From positions 4,653,501 to 4,717,500 of the forward strand of contig NC_079373.1 of NCBI RefSeq assembly GCF_021018895.1: a stretch of 64,000 nucleotides of DNA. The letters run 5' to 3'. Origin of the DNA: Seriola aureovittata (lineage: Eukaryota > Chordata > Actinopteri > Carangiformes > Carangidae). Made by a program: the position numbers and the translations under genes. Below are positions 53,601 to 64,000 of this stretch, in pieces (position 1 is the first letter of the stretch; each line of letters starts with the position of its first letter). The notes below the pieces were generated by a model. That model was not told where the DNA came from. It did no database searches and saw nothing but the letters and a program-made list of their open reading frames with translations.

Positions 53601-55861
53601 AGACTGAGCTTGAAGCTCTCTTCACTAAAGAGGTATTTATGTTCACTTGTTTACATCTAACTGCCCTCATTCTTCATGTGTTAGGATTATGTAATATATA
53701 AATGAAGGCGTAATTGTGTATCTGTGTTTGTGTGTCTGTGTCTTGAAGCTGGAGAAGGTGTACAACCCTGAAAATGAAGAGGATGATATGGTTGAGATGG
53801 AGGAGGAGAGGCTGCGAATGAGAGAGCATGTTATGAATGAGGTGAGCTGCCACAGTGACAGAGCAAATATGGAAGTTTTCTCATGTTTATTATAAACACA
53901 GCAATGATGATCATGGCTGCCCATGCCCACAAATGACACATGCAAACCTAGAGTGCAGTCAGTAATGGACTTTTCATTAGAATTTCCCCTCCATGTTATA
54001 TCAAACGTGCAGCACTGATGTCAGATATATCATGTTTCAGTTGGAAATATTCAGTTATATCACTCCTAAATGATCAATCAAGTCATTTTTCTTGAACACT
54101 AGATGATAGGAAAAACACATTATGCATACATCGTAGTGTCACTTGAATTGTCTGTTCCTACACAGAAGTGAAACTTGCAGACTTGTGCAGACATTACCAG
54201 TGGTGTGAACAGTAACAGCAGTGGAAACTAGAGTCATTGCTTCAGCAGGAGGTTGAAATGTTGACTCTTCCTCTTGTCCCCCCGCGGAGTGTTGTGGCCA
54301 ATAGTTAATCTTGAATACCATGTAATAGCACGGACATTGATTAAAGCCGTTTCTTGTGTTGATGTTAAGGTGGACACCAATAAAGACAGACTTGTGTCAA
54401 TGAGTGAGTTCATGGCGGCCACTAAGAAGGAGGAGTTCTTCGAAAAAGACGAGTGGGAGGTAAAAGCTATATTTTGCTATGAGTTGACTAAATTTGACAG
54501 GTGCGGTTACGTATCCTTGTCTGAATTTCACCCTATTCGTTATATAAATCATTACATCTGACCATTCCCTGCCCCATGCGCTGCTCTTGCCCCCACAGAC
54601 TTTAGATCAAAACTCCTTCTACACTGAGGAGGAGCTGAAGGAGTATGAACAGCACCTGGCCAATGAGGAGACTGACATCAACAAGAAGTCGGTCGAGCTG
54701 CAGAAACAGAGGGAGGAGCTTGAAAAGAAACAAGAAGAACTTAATGCTCAGAGGATGGGGCTACAGCAGGTGAACTGAAAAACTCATTATTAAGTTATTG
54801 TACGGGTAAAATACAATGAGGAATTAGGATTTCTTCCTGATGCAAGTTCAATACACTGAGTAATATCCACAGTAACCCAGAATTCTGATGACTTTAAATC
54901 ATTTCCAATTGATCATTCAATATGCATGATTTGTTCAAAAATATTCAGAAATATTTACTGCCTTGTAACAGAAGTGGTGAGCTGCACCTGCACAATATTA
55001 TATTGTCTGTAAAGTCTGCACTCTACAGACTACAAAATATTCAAGTGAATAAACTGAGCAGGTTCCCACTTACTTTGTGATGCTGTAACATTTTCTCTGC
55101 TTGTTTCTCTGCTCAGGCCGTAGAAGAAATGGAAAGGTTAAAAGCCCAAAGCACAAAAGCTGAGGTCAAACGTAAGTATCACATTGTAAAGATTGTTGTC
55201 TAAGTTTAACCACCGAGGGTTAATGCAGACTTTTATAGTAACACACAGTTAAAGGGGGACTCACAGGAGACAAAAAGAAGAGGCCAAGACATCCTGACTT
55301 TTACTCCTTCATATTAGTTAAGCTCCAAAAATGCTACAACCCACAATTCCCAGTGCATCTTTAATTGGATGTAAACCAGCAAAAAAACAAGATGACCTTT
55401 ATGACATCACTGGGGTTATTTTATCAGACTCCCTTCAGAGCCACAGAAGACATTGTTTTTATAAGCTCAGTAGCAGTAGTACTCCTCATTAGTACAAATT
55501 AATGTCATTTAATTTGTAAAATCAGTGAAGTGTACCTTTTTTTAAAAACAAAGGTATACAAGAACTAAATATGCAGAACTTGAAGCTTCTATGTCTCCAG
55601 TGGTCGTATTTGAAGAAGCTCAAAACTCAGCTGTCATCAGTAGAAGTTGTTAATAAGGAGGGGAATATTATCCTTGTTATCATTCTGTAAAATTTTATGG
55701 CCTTTCATCATCATCTTCGTGATTATGTAAATGCCATCATGTTGTGCCAATGTGACTCTCCTGTAGGTGAAGGTGAACCAGCAGCAGTTATACCAGGAAA
55801 CAATCAACCTCTGCCCCCTGGTCACCAGCAGCAGGACTTACCAGTGCCAGGACACTCTTAG
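50108..55861 (+). CDS. nucb2: Nucleobindin-2 (nesfatin-1 precursor), complete, 12 coding exons
   Basis: Secretory-pathway Ca2+-binding protein whose N-terminal part can be released as nesfatin-1, a feeding-related peptide (family knowledge). Exons: 50108-50245, 50359-50466, 50567-50699, 51427-51530, 52895-53080, 53295-53385, 53574-53632, 53749-53841, 54370-54459, 54599-54769, 55117-55171, 55767-55861. Total 1323 bases, 440 residues, all phases consistent; human is 420. Signal peptide about 1-23, nesfatin-like region 24-104, Lys-Arg at 105-106, basic DNA-binding-like region about 160-223, EF-hands at 255-266 and 306-317, coiled coil about 340-410, Gln/Pro-rich tail. The tail is divergent. Teleosts have nucb2 paralogues and I cannot tell a from b. 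The gene is divergent to pik3c2a as in human 11p15. Confidence 0.96.
51531..52894. other. nucb2 1.36 kb intron without recognised features
   Basis: Unique AT-rich sequence with no recognisable exon or repeat. The other nucb2 introns of 300-730 bases (49542-50107, 50700-51426, 53842-54369, 54770-55116, 55172-55766) also show nothing further. Confidence 0.65.
53295..54459 (+). CDS. nucb2: nucb2 exons encoding the EF-hand pair
   Basis: Exons 53295-53385, 53574-53632, 53749-53841 and 54370-54459. EF-hand 1 loop [12 protein letters not shown] (255-266) has all usual Ca2+ ligands. EF-hand 2 loop [12 protein letters not shown] (306-317) has Arg in place of the usual Gly at loop position 6, as in other nucleobindins. 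Between them lies a conserved acidic helix with [19 protein letters not shown]. The donor-acceptor phases keep both loops intact across introns. Confidence 0.92.
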
Positions 55862-55872
55862 CAGGCCTCACC

Positions 55873-55909
<37 letters not shown>

Positions 55910-57205
55910 TTGTGTGTGTGTGTGTCTGAGAGTGTTTATTTTGCAATGATTCTAATTTTCTGTTATTTTCTTTTTTTTTTTTCCAAAACACCACAAGACA
56001 AAAAATATATAAGTATTAAGAGCACATTAGAATCTGATTTCAGGCTTCAGATTTAGTGCCGACATGCCATTCCCCTTCATTCGGCTGCATGAACCAGACT
56101 TAAAATGTGGATCTGGTCCAGTTCTCTATGTGGACAATCGACCCTTTTGTTTTTGACGTTTTATCACAACAAGGACTCTGTTCTCCATGGGAAGTGCTTT
56201 GGGGTGGAATTGGGGGGGGGGGGGGCTTTTGGCCTGATCCGCCAATGTTTTGTTTAGTGTACACTGTGGTTCATTGTCACTGGTACTGTCTCTTAGAGAA
56301 AAAAATTTGGAAATTATTTATTTTTTCAGGTGAAGAGAGCCTGTTATTTAAAAAATGAATGTTATAAATGTAGCTTTAGAAGTTATGTAGAAATACGAGC
56401 AAATGAATGAAATGGTCCTATCTGAGAGGTACATTTTTTTCTTGTGGTAATAGCAGTTTGTTTTCTTATTTCTCTTTTTTTTTTTTCTTATAAATAAGAC
56501 TTGAACTCTTTTCACCACGTTGAAATGAAACTTTGACTCTGTATCTCTCTTTAGGTTTAAAGAAGTTTGCTATTGGTCAATATCTCAAATGATTTTGTCC
56601 TCTTAACTGTTTTTATACGTTTTCTTAAGAGGACAGTTCTACTTCAACATCAGCCATCATTTTCTTAGAGGAAGTTTTTCCAGTTTAGATCATTTGCAAT
56701 GGAACTCCTTAATGCACACAAGGCTAAAGAAAATGTAAATTTACACCTACGTAAAATGCTTATTCCCTCAGTTGGATTTTCTAGTTGATGATGGTCGAAG
56801 AATATATTTAGCTTACAGATGAAGTTACATCTATTTATGTGTGTGTGTGAGAGAGAGAGAGAGATAGTCTGAATCTGTCATTTCTCATAATAGAATTATT
56901 TATTTATTCAGTAACACCACAGTCGATGAAACTGAATTAAAATCAAGAGACACATGGTCAAAAACTGATCTTTGTTTTAATCTTAGAATAATGCAACAGA
57001 TAAGAGAATAAGGACACAAAGACAGATCTTATGAGGAAGATATTTTTATGTCACATCTGTCTGTTGACCCCAGTTTACCTGCTACAGGTGTATTTTTATT
57101 TATTTTTCTATGGCCGTTTCATAAAAGCAGTTAAATCCTGTCTAACTAATTTATGAAACTGTTGTATGAGGTTTGAATGTAGACAATAAAGTGAATGAGC
57201 TTGCA
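55862..57205 (+). other. nucb2: nucb2 3' UTR with GT-rich start, G13 run and poly(A) signal
   Basis: Non-coding sequence following the TAG at 55859-55861. It begins with a (GT)n block at 55876-55922, has a 13-G run near 56212-56224, and ends with AATAAA at 57185-57190, about 15-20 bases before a likely cleavage point. T-rich stretches are frequent. GU-rich elements can bind CELF proteins (family knowledge; no test here). Confidence 0.65.
55876..55922. repeat. (GT)n tract in the nucb2 3' UTR
   Basis: Two GT blocks separated by GAATGCTT, starting 15 bases after the stop codon. Confidence 0.93.
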
Positions 57206-57419
57206 GTTTTGAGGCTTGCTTCTTTTTGTCACACACACACACATCAACACACACAAACACATTCAAATAATTAGAAATGTAAAAACATTATGCGATCCAA
57301 AGTAAAATATTCAGTGTTTTGACAAGAGTAACTCCTGCAACATGTTTAGAAAAACTTTCCCTAGGTCCTTTGTTAACAAAACAACAACAGTTGCGTGATC
57401 ACAATTCATGGTTAGAAAT

Positions 57420-60278
57420 TCAGCTCCGTCCGTACGAGTCATTGAAACGCTCAATGAGGTAGTCACCTGCTGTCACGGGAGGGTATTTGTTGGAGCCGTC
57501 GCAGCAGGTGATCAATGCCGCATCATCAGGCTGGACGAAGAAAGCCATAGACTGACGTGTGTTGGAGTCTCCAGCAGGGGGCAGCAAAACCCTGTGGAGC
57601 TGAAGAGCAAGGAACATCCGCAATAAGAAGCTTTCTTATTCTTTCCCCTTATTTACACATTACATTATACCATAATCCTTTTTGTGTTAGTTGTTGAAAT
57701 TATTGTCAAATTGTACTTTCATATCCATAGCATGATTATTGTCGAATACTAGTCAAAATGAGATTTGTGAAAAGTCTTCGTTTTTGCATTAATATTAAGT
57801 ATTCTAATTCTAAAGAGCCAGTTTATAGAAATCTGCAGTTACTCAAATCTGCAAAAACTCTTCTTAACCCACCACAGAGACAAAGTGATCGCTGGTCCAG
57901 CGCTGCATCAGGTCGGCGATGTTGATGAGGACCGTTCCGGGGATGCTGGGAGCACAGATGAACTCACCTGAACGTCTGCGGACCTGAGGATTAAGGTGGA
58001 TTACACGTGTGAACATTTCTCCAAGAGTAGCAAACATCTAGGCCAGAATTTTGGTTGAGAAACCTTCCTTTTACTGACAAAAGATAAGCTGAGCTTCTGT
58101 TACATGATTAAAGGTAACATAAATGGAAGTGGAAAACATTGCCTGATGGTCTGAAGGCGTCAGTTAGTTTTTGAAGTGGAACGTTTAGTTAGTAATTTGT
58201 CTTGCATGCAGAGAGGTGGAGATGTGAGTGTTATTACCTGCAGACCCTCAGAGCTCTGGAACAGCAGCGTGATGCTGCCGTAGTCTGAATGCTCTCCACA
58301 TCGCAGCTGACCCTCCTTGGCTTTCTCACTGTTCACCGGTGGGTAGTACAGAGACCGCAGCGTGGTGCCATTCTCATCAGCTACAGGAAACACAACAGCA
58401 CTGCTCAAATTCACTTGGTATTTTACATCAACATCCTTGTAGTCCTATATTGGGAGTTATGGTATTAGAACAAAAGTTATTTCAAGGCTTGGCAGTCTGA
58501 GGACACAGTTGATTGCAGAAGTATAGACATCCCTGGGAAAATGACATATTTTGTTCATTTTTGAAGCAAAAAGAAGTAAATTCAACCCCTGCAGCAACAG
58601 ACATTATAAATGAGAATTTCTTCAAATATTAATGCACCTGATAAATGTAAAAACTGACCCAAACAAAACATGTTATTGGCCCAGTGCAGCCCAAATGTTT
58701 GCACACCAATGCATTCTTGACAGAGGTCTGTGACATACACAGAGTTTCTTTTGTGTCTTCCAAGATGATGATGTTGGGTTTTGTGATTGGTTTTCTTTTC
58801 TGAAATGTTCTTAAAAGAAGTAGAAATAATAAAAATGTTATTTTTATTTTTTGTACAATTCAAGGAGAGGAAAGTTTGAATCACTAAACCAGCGGGGAAA
58901 TAGTGTGTGGAGGACCTGAGCGAGTAACACTACACTTCCTGTTACCAATGTGTGTTTGAGCAAAAATCTCTTTAATCCCACCTGACCTGGACTCATGGAG
59001 TGTCTTTGGGACACTCAATCATCAGTTGTTCTTACACCCCCGTTTAGTGACAGCAGTGAGTAATGGTGATCTGTTCATACTTCCTATTAACTGATGTGTA
59101 CTCAGGAACACCTCTGGGTCCAGACCCAGACTGTGGGCCATCACCCTCAGCACCCGCAGACTCAGCTCTTTACAGCGCTGGAAGAAACACGTCTGGATCC
59201 CCTGGAACCCTGGTACAGCATCTGATGACGGCCACTTCTACAACAGAAGGGAACAGCATTAGAGCACCAACTATTATTATTTTATTTATTTTTTTTATTT
59301 TTTTTTTTACATCTGATACTTTTATCATTAACTGAAATTTCCCTCTCTTTTTTTAAACATAAATATTTTGATGAGCCTTAAATTACAGAGTTCTGACCAA
59401 AATATGGACTCAGCAGTACACCTTACATGTAATGGAAATACTGTTTCTAAATAACATATATAAAACATATCTTTTTGCATTTCTAGCAGCAATTCCTTGT
59501 TACTTATATGCTGACACATATTTATCTGTGATAAATTAACATCAGCTGATAATAATGGCAGATGAATTTATCTATTGAGCTCCAAAAGAACCGAGTGGAG
59601 CAGATCTTTGTCTGGAAAACACCAAAAGATTCAGATGAACCTGTACTCTGACCTCCATACTGATAACCAATAGGAAGTGGGATGTGCTAACAACACATCA
59701 TGAGGTAGAGCCTCTTACATAAAATGAACAAAGTCGAACTCTGATAGGAAACATTACTATGTCAGGGTGAAGTGAAGCCGTATTGAATGCCTCCTTAAGA
59801 TCTCCAGGTCGACGTGGGTTCAACCTGAAAAGCGGTTGAGTTGAGTTGTGAATTTAAAACCAGGACACTGTGCAGAGAAGAAGTGTTGTGTTGGTGAAGT
59901 GTGTCCTCACCTCTCAGTCTCCAGAGACACCCAGCCGTGGTTCAGGTTGTTGGCGAAGCTTCTCCTGCTGAAGGGCTGCTTCAGCTCCTCTGGCTGCAGG
60001 AAGAATTCCTTGGATACACCCATGACACGGTCCACCTACCCCACCGCATACCAGGGGAAAAGGACGCATATTAAGCACTTTAAATAAACTAAATAATAAT
60101 CTGGGTTTATATTTGCTGGCCTCACCTCCTCCTGAGTGATCCCGGTGTTCTGCAGAAAAACGAAGCCCACTTCTGTGAAGGCTGTCCTCAGCTCTTTGCT
60201 CAACTTGTGCAGCTGCTCGTCGGTAACATCTCCCTCACTCAGGCTGTATGCACCAAAGTCCACTACAGGAATGCTCAT
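57420..60278 (-). CDS. Isopenicillin-N-synthase-like 2-oxoglutarate/Fe(II) dioxygenase, complete, 7 exons
   Basis: Exons on the minus strand: 60126-60278, 59911-60035, 59758-59824, 59081-59237, 58238-58380, 57873-57983, 57420-57599. They total 936 bases and 311 residues with consistent phases. The start MSIPVVDFGAYSL matches the DIOX_N type. The double-stranded beta-helix core shows TTLRSLYYPPV, then the HxD pair H198/D200 in EHSDYGSITLLF, the distal H254 in HRV, and the RxS co-substrate motif R267/S269 in TRQSMAFF. So iron and 2-oxoglutarate sites look intact. Length fits the family (about 300-350). The natural substrate of vertebrate members is unknown to me. It is convergent with nucb2 and head-to-head with the lipase gene. 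The weakest junction is the 59758 donor (ATA|GTAATG). Confidence 0.9.
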
Positions 60279-60594
60279 TTTAAAAACTATAAGTGTATCT
60301 AGAAGGCTCTACACGCGGAGCTGCAGGACACAGAACAGCAGGAGAGGAAAATTGAAAAGTGGCGGCGGCTGCTGCTGCTGCTGCTGCTGCTGGTGTTAGT
60401 CGCCACATCATTTGGACTCATTCGCTCATGTGACCTTTTTCCAGCCAATAGGAAAATAGCTCCTAATGAGACCAAATTGCACAACAGTTGGCTAACTTTG
60501 GCTCACCTTTGGATGCTGCTCGCAGGTTGTGTGAAGGTGGATGTTGTAGTTTCTTTGGTGGGTTCACACAGCCTGAGCTCTGCTGGTTGAGAAA
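60279..60594 (+). promoter_or_regulatory. Compact head-to-head promoter region between dioxygenase and PNPLA genes
   Basis: Only 316 bases separate the two ATGs. The interval has a CCAAT box at 60445-60449, an E-box CATGTG at 60427-60432 within TCATGTGA (M-box-like), and a (CTG)n/GGC trinucleotide tract at 60361-60392. No TATA box was seen in either direction. A shared bidirectional promoter is an inference from spacing. Both 5' UTRs must fit here unless one gene has an additional upstream exon. Confidence 0.6.
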
Positions 60595-63500
60595 ATGTTT
60601 GATTTGAAGAAAGACTGGAGCATCTCCTTTGCAGGCTGCGGTTTTATGGGAATTTATTATGTCGGTGCCACCAGCTGTATCCTTGAACGGTTCCCTTGCC
60701 TCCTGCAAGACGCCTCTCACATATACGGAGCCTCTGCAGGGTCTTTGATGGCTGCTGTCCTCACCATTGGAATCCCCCTAGGTAAGTGGCGGGTCTCTCC
60801 TCGACACTCCAAACTTCATTCAAAAATCGGCCACATTTTGTTGTATAATTCGGCACAGATCAAATGCACTTAGCAGTATTGCACTTTGTTATATCTCCAG
60901 TGTCAATGCCACAAATAACTATACGATATTTAATTTGTAATTGCATGTGTTTCCTCTGTAAAGATTCATTGTGTCCACGTGCACAACTTGTCTCTTTCAT
61001 GGACATACAGGAAAGCCTCTGCTGAGACTTTTGAGACATCGAATTGTTGCATCTTATTTTGGCACATCTGGTTTTTGTGAATTCAAATACACAAAGTAAA
61101 GTCCTTACATTCATGCACAGTTAAGACTTTCTTGACTAGGGTGACTTATCAGCACCTTGGCACAGATTTTAGCCAGGTGATCTCTAGACACAACCTGACA
61201 GTGAAGAAAGAGTAAAAAAATAACAGTTTTATCCAGTATTTGATGTTAGTAACCAAAAGTCTATAGTAGAAAATAACTGCTACATTTCAAATAAAAGGAG
61301 ATGACCTGTGTTAAGTCCTTAGTTGACAGAATCACTTCTGCTTTTAAGAGCTAAAAAAAGTCATCTAATAGGATCTATTTATTGTGTTTCTCTGTGTAGA
61401 ACAATGCTGTGCTGATTTGATGTTCATGGCCAAAGAGGCCAGGAAGTACAAACTGGGGCCCCTGCACCCAGCTTACAACCTGCTGCAGATAGTGCATGAC
61501 TCTCTGCTTTCAAGCCTTCCAGAAGACGCCCATGTTCGAGCCTCTGGGAGACTGTGTGTGTCCCTGACCAGAGTGTCTGACCGGAAGAACGTGCTGGTGT
61601 CAGAGTACGACACCAGGGAGGAGCTCATTCAGGTACACTTTACAATATGGGAGTGAAGATGACCCTTTTATCCAGAAACGCGAAGGTTGCTGACTGACTG
61701 AACGAATGAGGGGTGATATTTTTTTGAGGAACCATCACACCATTTCTGTGTGTACAGAAAGTTTTTCATTCAACAACTCATATGCAGTAATACTGTGTGT
61801 GCTTTTCCCAGGCCCTTATATGCAGCTGCTTCGTCCCTTTCTACTGTGGTGTTATTCCACCCACCTATCGAGGGGTGGTGAGTACACCAGCAAGCTGTTA
61901 CATTAAAGTGTTTGTTTAGTTTTTAAGTTATTTTTTCGGGGCATTTTTGCCCTTTATTATGAAAGCAAAGTGGAGAGAGAGAGAGGGGATTCTGCAGCAA
62001 GGATTCAGTCTCAAGCTCTACCAGGTGAGATACCTGGGCACCCCAGCATTTGTCACTTGTAACGGTCAACAGTTTTCCTTGAGACAAATGTATCAATAAA
62101 CCCAAACAGGTCTCATAATGGATCCAACTTATTGTCTTTCACATGTGCCTCTCAGTTACTCAGAGGAAATTTGACCACACAGTGATACAGTCGTTGCATA
62201 ATTCACGAATAGTTCCATATTCATATACACAGAACACATGTTGCACAGTTTACATCCATCTAAAAACTTCAGTGTGGTTGTTACTTAGTGTCCCTGAATC
62301 AGTGTCAGGTTCAACACCCTCCTTCTCCACTCAGCATTACGTGGACGGCGCCGTCAGTGACAACCTGCCTCGATGTCACCTGAAAAACACGATAACGTTT
62401 TCTGCGTATGCCGGTGAGAGTGACATCTGCCCCCGGGCGAGCACGCTGAACTTCCATGAGGTGCGCTTCAACAATGTCAGCATCCAGGTCAACTCAGAGA
62501 ACATGCACAGAGTGGCCAACACCTTCTTCCCCCCACAGCCTGAGGTGAGACGCAGGAGCTCCGTGATTCAGTTGCAGCAGTTCAAAAGCTGTTTTATCAG
62601 CTTTAAATAGGATTTGTCAGGTTAAACAAAAATAGAGACCATACCAGTGTTTGCATGTTTTCACCCATTTACCTCAAATCACATCACACTTCTTTTTAAA
62701 CCATATACTTCACGTTACCGCCAAACAGTTTCTGAAGTATTATGTTTTTTTTAATTCAAAGGTATTTTCACTCCCTGTAAGCAGCAATGTATCCAGTTAT
62801 TTAATGTGGTTATTATTTATCATCTGATAATAATATTGATTATTAGTGAACTGTGTCATGCAACTGTGTTTGTTTGTGTTTTAATATGGGATACCTGTGA
62901 GCACAGACAAGCGGAGCGGGTTCAGCAGGAGTTTATGAGAGTAGAAAAAGAGCCTTAAAGCTCAGGATACATGAGACATACATGTTCAGGGCCGCAAAGG
63001 TATTTCAAGTGGGCCGACAAATCACTGGCACAACAGTACAATTTTGGGCAAAAGATAAAAAAAAAAAATGTTTTAATGTTTTAAAACTAAATGATCTTTA
63101 AAAACATCTAAGATGTTTAAAAACTTGTATTAAGGCCTATCACTAAACCAGTGATAGGAACTTTTATGTAGTTGCAGGCCGGACCACATCGTATACTTGT
63201 TAACTTTCAGTCAGTAAAATACATTATACAGTCTGATTGTGTCAACATGGATAGCTGTTTAGCAACCGGAAGAACATCAAACAAAAAATATTTAGCTTCC
63301 CCTGCTTTATGTTCAGTCCATATCCACACATGCAGGACGCCCGTGGTGCATGTGGAGAAAACATGTTCTTTTCTCCTTTTGGAATGAGATGAAAACATGT
63401 TTCTAAAGTTGGCTTTCAAAGTCCTGCTTGAACTAAAACTTTACTCAAAGGTGTTTTGGCTCGAAAATGATTTACAAATTTCCTTCTGCTCGTCAAAAAG

Positions 63501-63989
63501 GGATTATTGCAACCTGAAATATACAAAATACGACAGTAATATTTGCAGATTATATGGTCCTATCTTGCATCCTCATCAAGCGCTCTCGGATTTTACAGGC
63601 AATGTCTGAAATCTGCCAGAAAGGCTACATGGATGCTCTCCGCTTCCTGCAAGAGCAGCGTAAGGAAACTTTGCCACAGTAGTTTTCGAATATTCAAGAA
63701 AAACAGAAGCCGAGGAAGAAAAGAAAAACGCGGTGTGATCCAGCGCTTGTTACTGCAGAAATTGTCTTGATTTAAATGCCCATGACAGATCTGATCAGCA
63801 GCGAGTGTCCACTGAGAAGTTTGGAGACGGACTCGCTCAGACCTGCTTGTTGTGAGCTGGTGAAGGAGCAGGCCGAAGCCGAAGAGGCCGATGTGAACAC
63901 GCAGCGGAGCCGACTGAAGCCTCTTCAGGAGGAACACTTCTGGCTGGATCCACAGCTCGTAGAGAAGCTCCCAGCTGACATCAGAAAGG
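60595..63989 (+). CDS. pnpla2: Patatin-like phospholipase, PNPLA2/PNPLA3 type (5' part, six exons; continues past window)
   Basis: Exons 60595-60781, 61400-61632, 61812-61877, 62335-62544, 63599-63659 and 63789-63989, 319 codons so far, ending at donor GTGAGT. Oxyanion loop GCGFMG is at 14-19, nucleophile elbow GASAG with Ser47, and the DGA motif with Asp166, the same residue numbers as in human ATGL and PNPLA3. Features are mixed: [15 protein letters not shown] and KNTIT resemble PNPLA2, while GIPLEQ and CSCFVPFY resemble PNPLA3. I favour pnpla2 partly because human PNPLA2 is also on 11p15, but a pnpla3-like name is possible. The family acts on lipid-droplet triglycerides. The last exon is acidic and poorly conserved. 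The C terminus is missing from the window. Confidence 0.88.
61931..62046 (-). mobile_element. tRNA-derived SINE fragment in a PNPLA intron
   Basis: GGGCATTTTTGCCCTTTATT, a GAGAGAGAGAG run, and a tRNA-like CAAGCTCTACCAGGTGAGAT with a CTGGGCACCCC end. Reversed, it resembles the SINE at 31206-31422. Confidence 0.6.
62545..63598. other. PNPLA intron with a small hairpin
   Basis: Mostly unique intronic sequence. CCTATCACT-AAACC-AGTGATAGG at 63138-63160 forms a 9-base stem. The earlier introns 60782-61399 and 61878-62334 hold only the SINE fragment listed. Confidence 0.55.
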
Positions 63990-64000
63990 GTGAGTATAGG

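Noticed and set aside
53720..53748. Doubtful acceptor of the nucb2 exon 53749-53841 (GTCTTGAAG)
   Set aside because: The base before AG is A and the tract is TG-rich, but the phase and protein match to human nucleobindin-2 are exact, so the junction stands.
58450..58900. Possible transposon relic in the dioxygenase intron (minus-strand frame at 58582-58884)
   Set aside because: No terminal repeats, no target duplication and no recognisable transposase motif could be found by eye.

Overview
The window looks like chromosomal DNA of a ray-finned fish, most likely a percomorph teleost. The signs are split vertebrate genes with GT-AG introns, many long CA/GT microsatellites, and several dispersed repeats of kinds I recognise from teleost genomes (tRNA-derived SINEs, hAT, Harbinger and fold-back MITE-like elements). 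There is no prokaryotic, plasmid or CRISPR content.

Four protein-coding genes can be assembled exon by exon from splice sites and protein similarity. (1) pik3c2a, minus strand, fills about 0.45-46.4 kb. Its 32 coding exons sum to 5190 bases with no phase conflict and give 1729 residues with the full class II PI3K layout (clathrin-binding N terminus, RBD, C2, helical, kinase, PX, C2). (2) nucb2 (nucleobindin-2, the nesfatin-1 precursor), plus strand, about 49.5-57.2 kb, has 12 coding exons and 440 residues. It diverges from pik3c2a across about 3 kb, the head-to-head arrangement known for human chromosome 11p15. (3) A 2-oxoglutarate/Fe(II) dioxygenase of the isopenicillin-N-synthase-like type, minus strand, 57.4-60.3 kb, has 7 exons and 311 residues. 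It converges on nucb2. (4) A PNPLA2/PNPLA3-type patatin lipase, plus strand, starts at 60.6 kb and runs off the right edge with 6 exons visible. It is head-to-head with the dioxygenase, with 316 bp between the two ATGs.

The remainder is intronic or intergenic. Long pik3c2a introns (21-27 kb, 29-41 kb, 42-46 kb) hold the repeats: a 1.38 kb Harbinger-type copy with a decayed transposase-like frame, telomere-like TAACCC DNA, a hAT-like element with near-matching 8 bp duplications, two adjacent SINEs of opposite orientation, and older repeat fragments. A 407 bp fold-back MITE lies between pik3c2a and nucb2.

The genes do not form one pathway. Two act on lipids (phosphoinositide kinase and triglyceride-lipase family), one is a secretory Ca2+-binding protein and hormone precursor, and one is an orphan dioxygenase. 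The most unusual signals are microsatellites fused directly to pik3c2a splice sites: three CA-repeat donors and one (TG)n acceptor with an AG-free zone over 100 bases. Others are a 53 bp near-perfect palindrome in an intron and the little-known dioxygenase gene.
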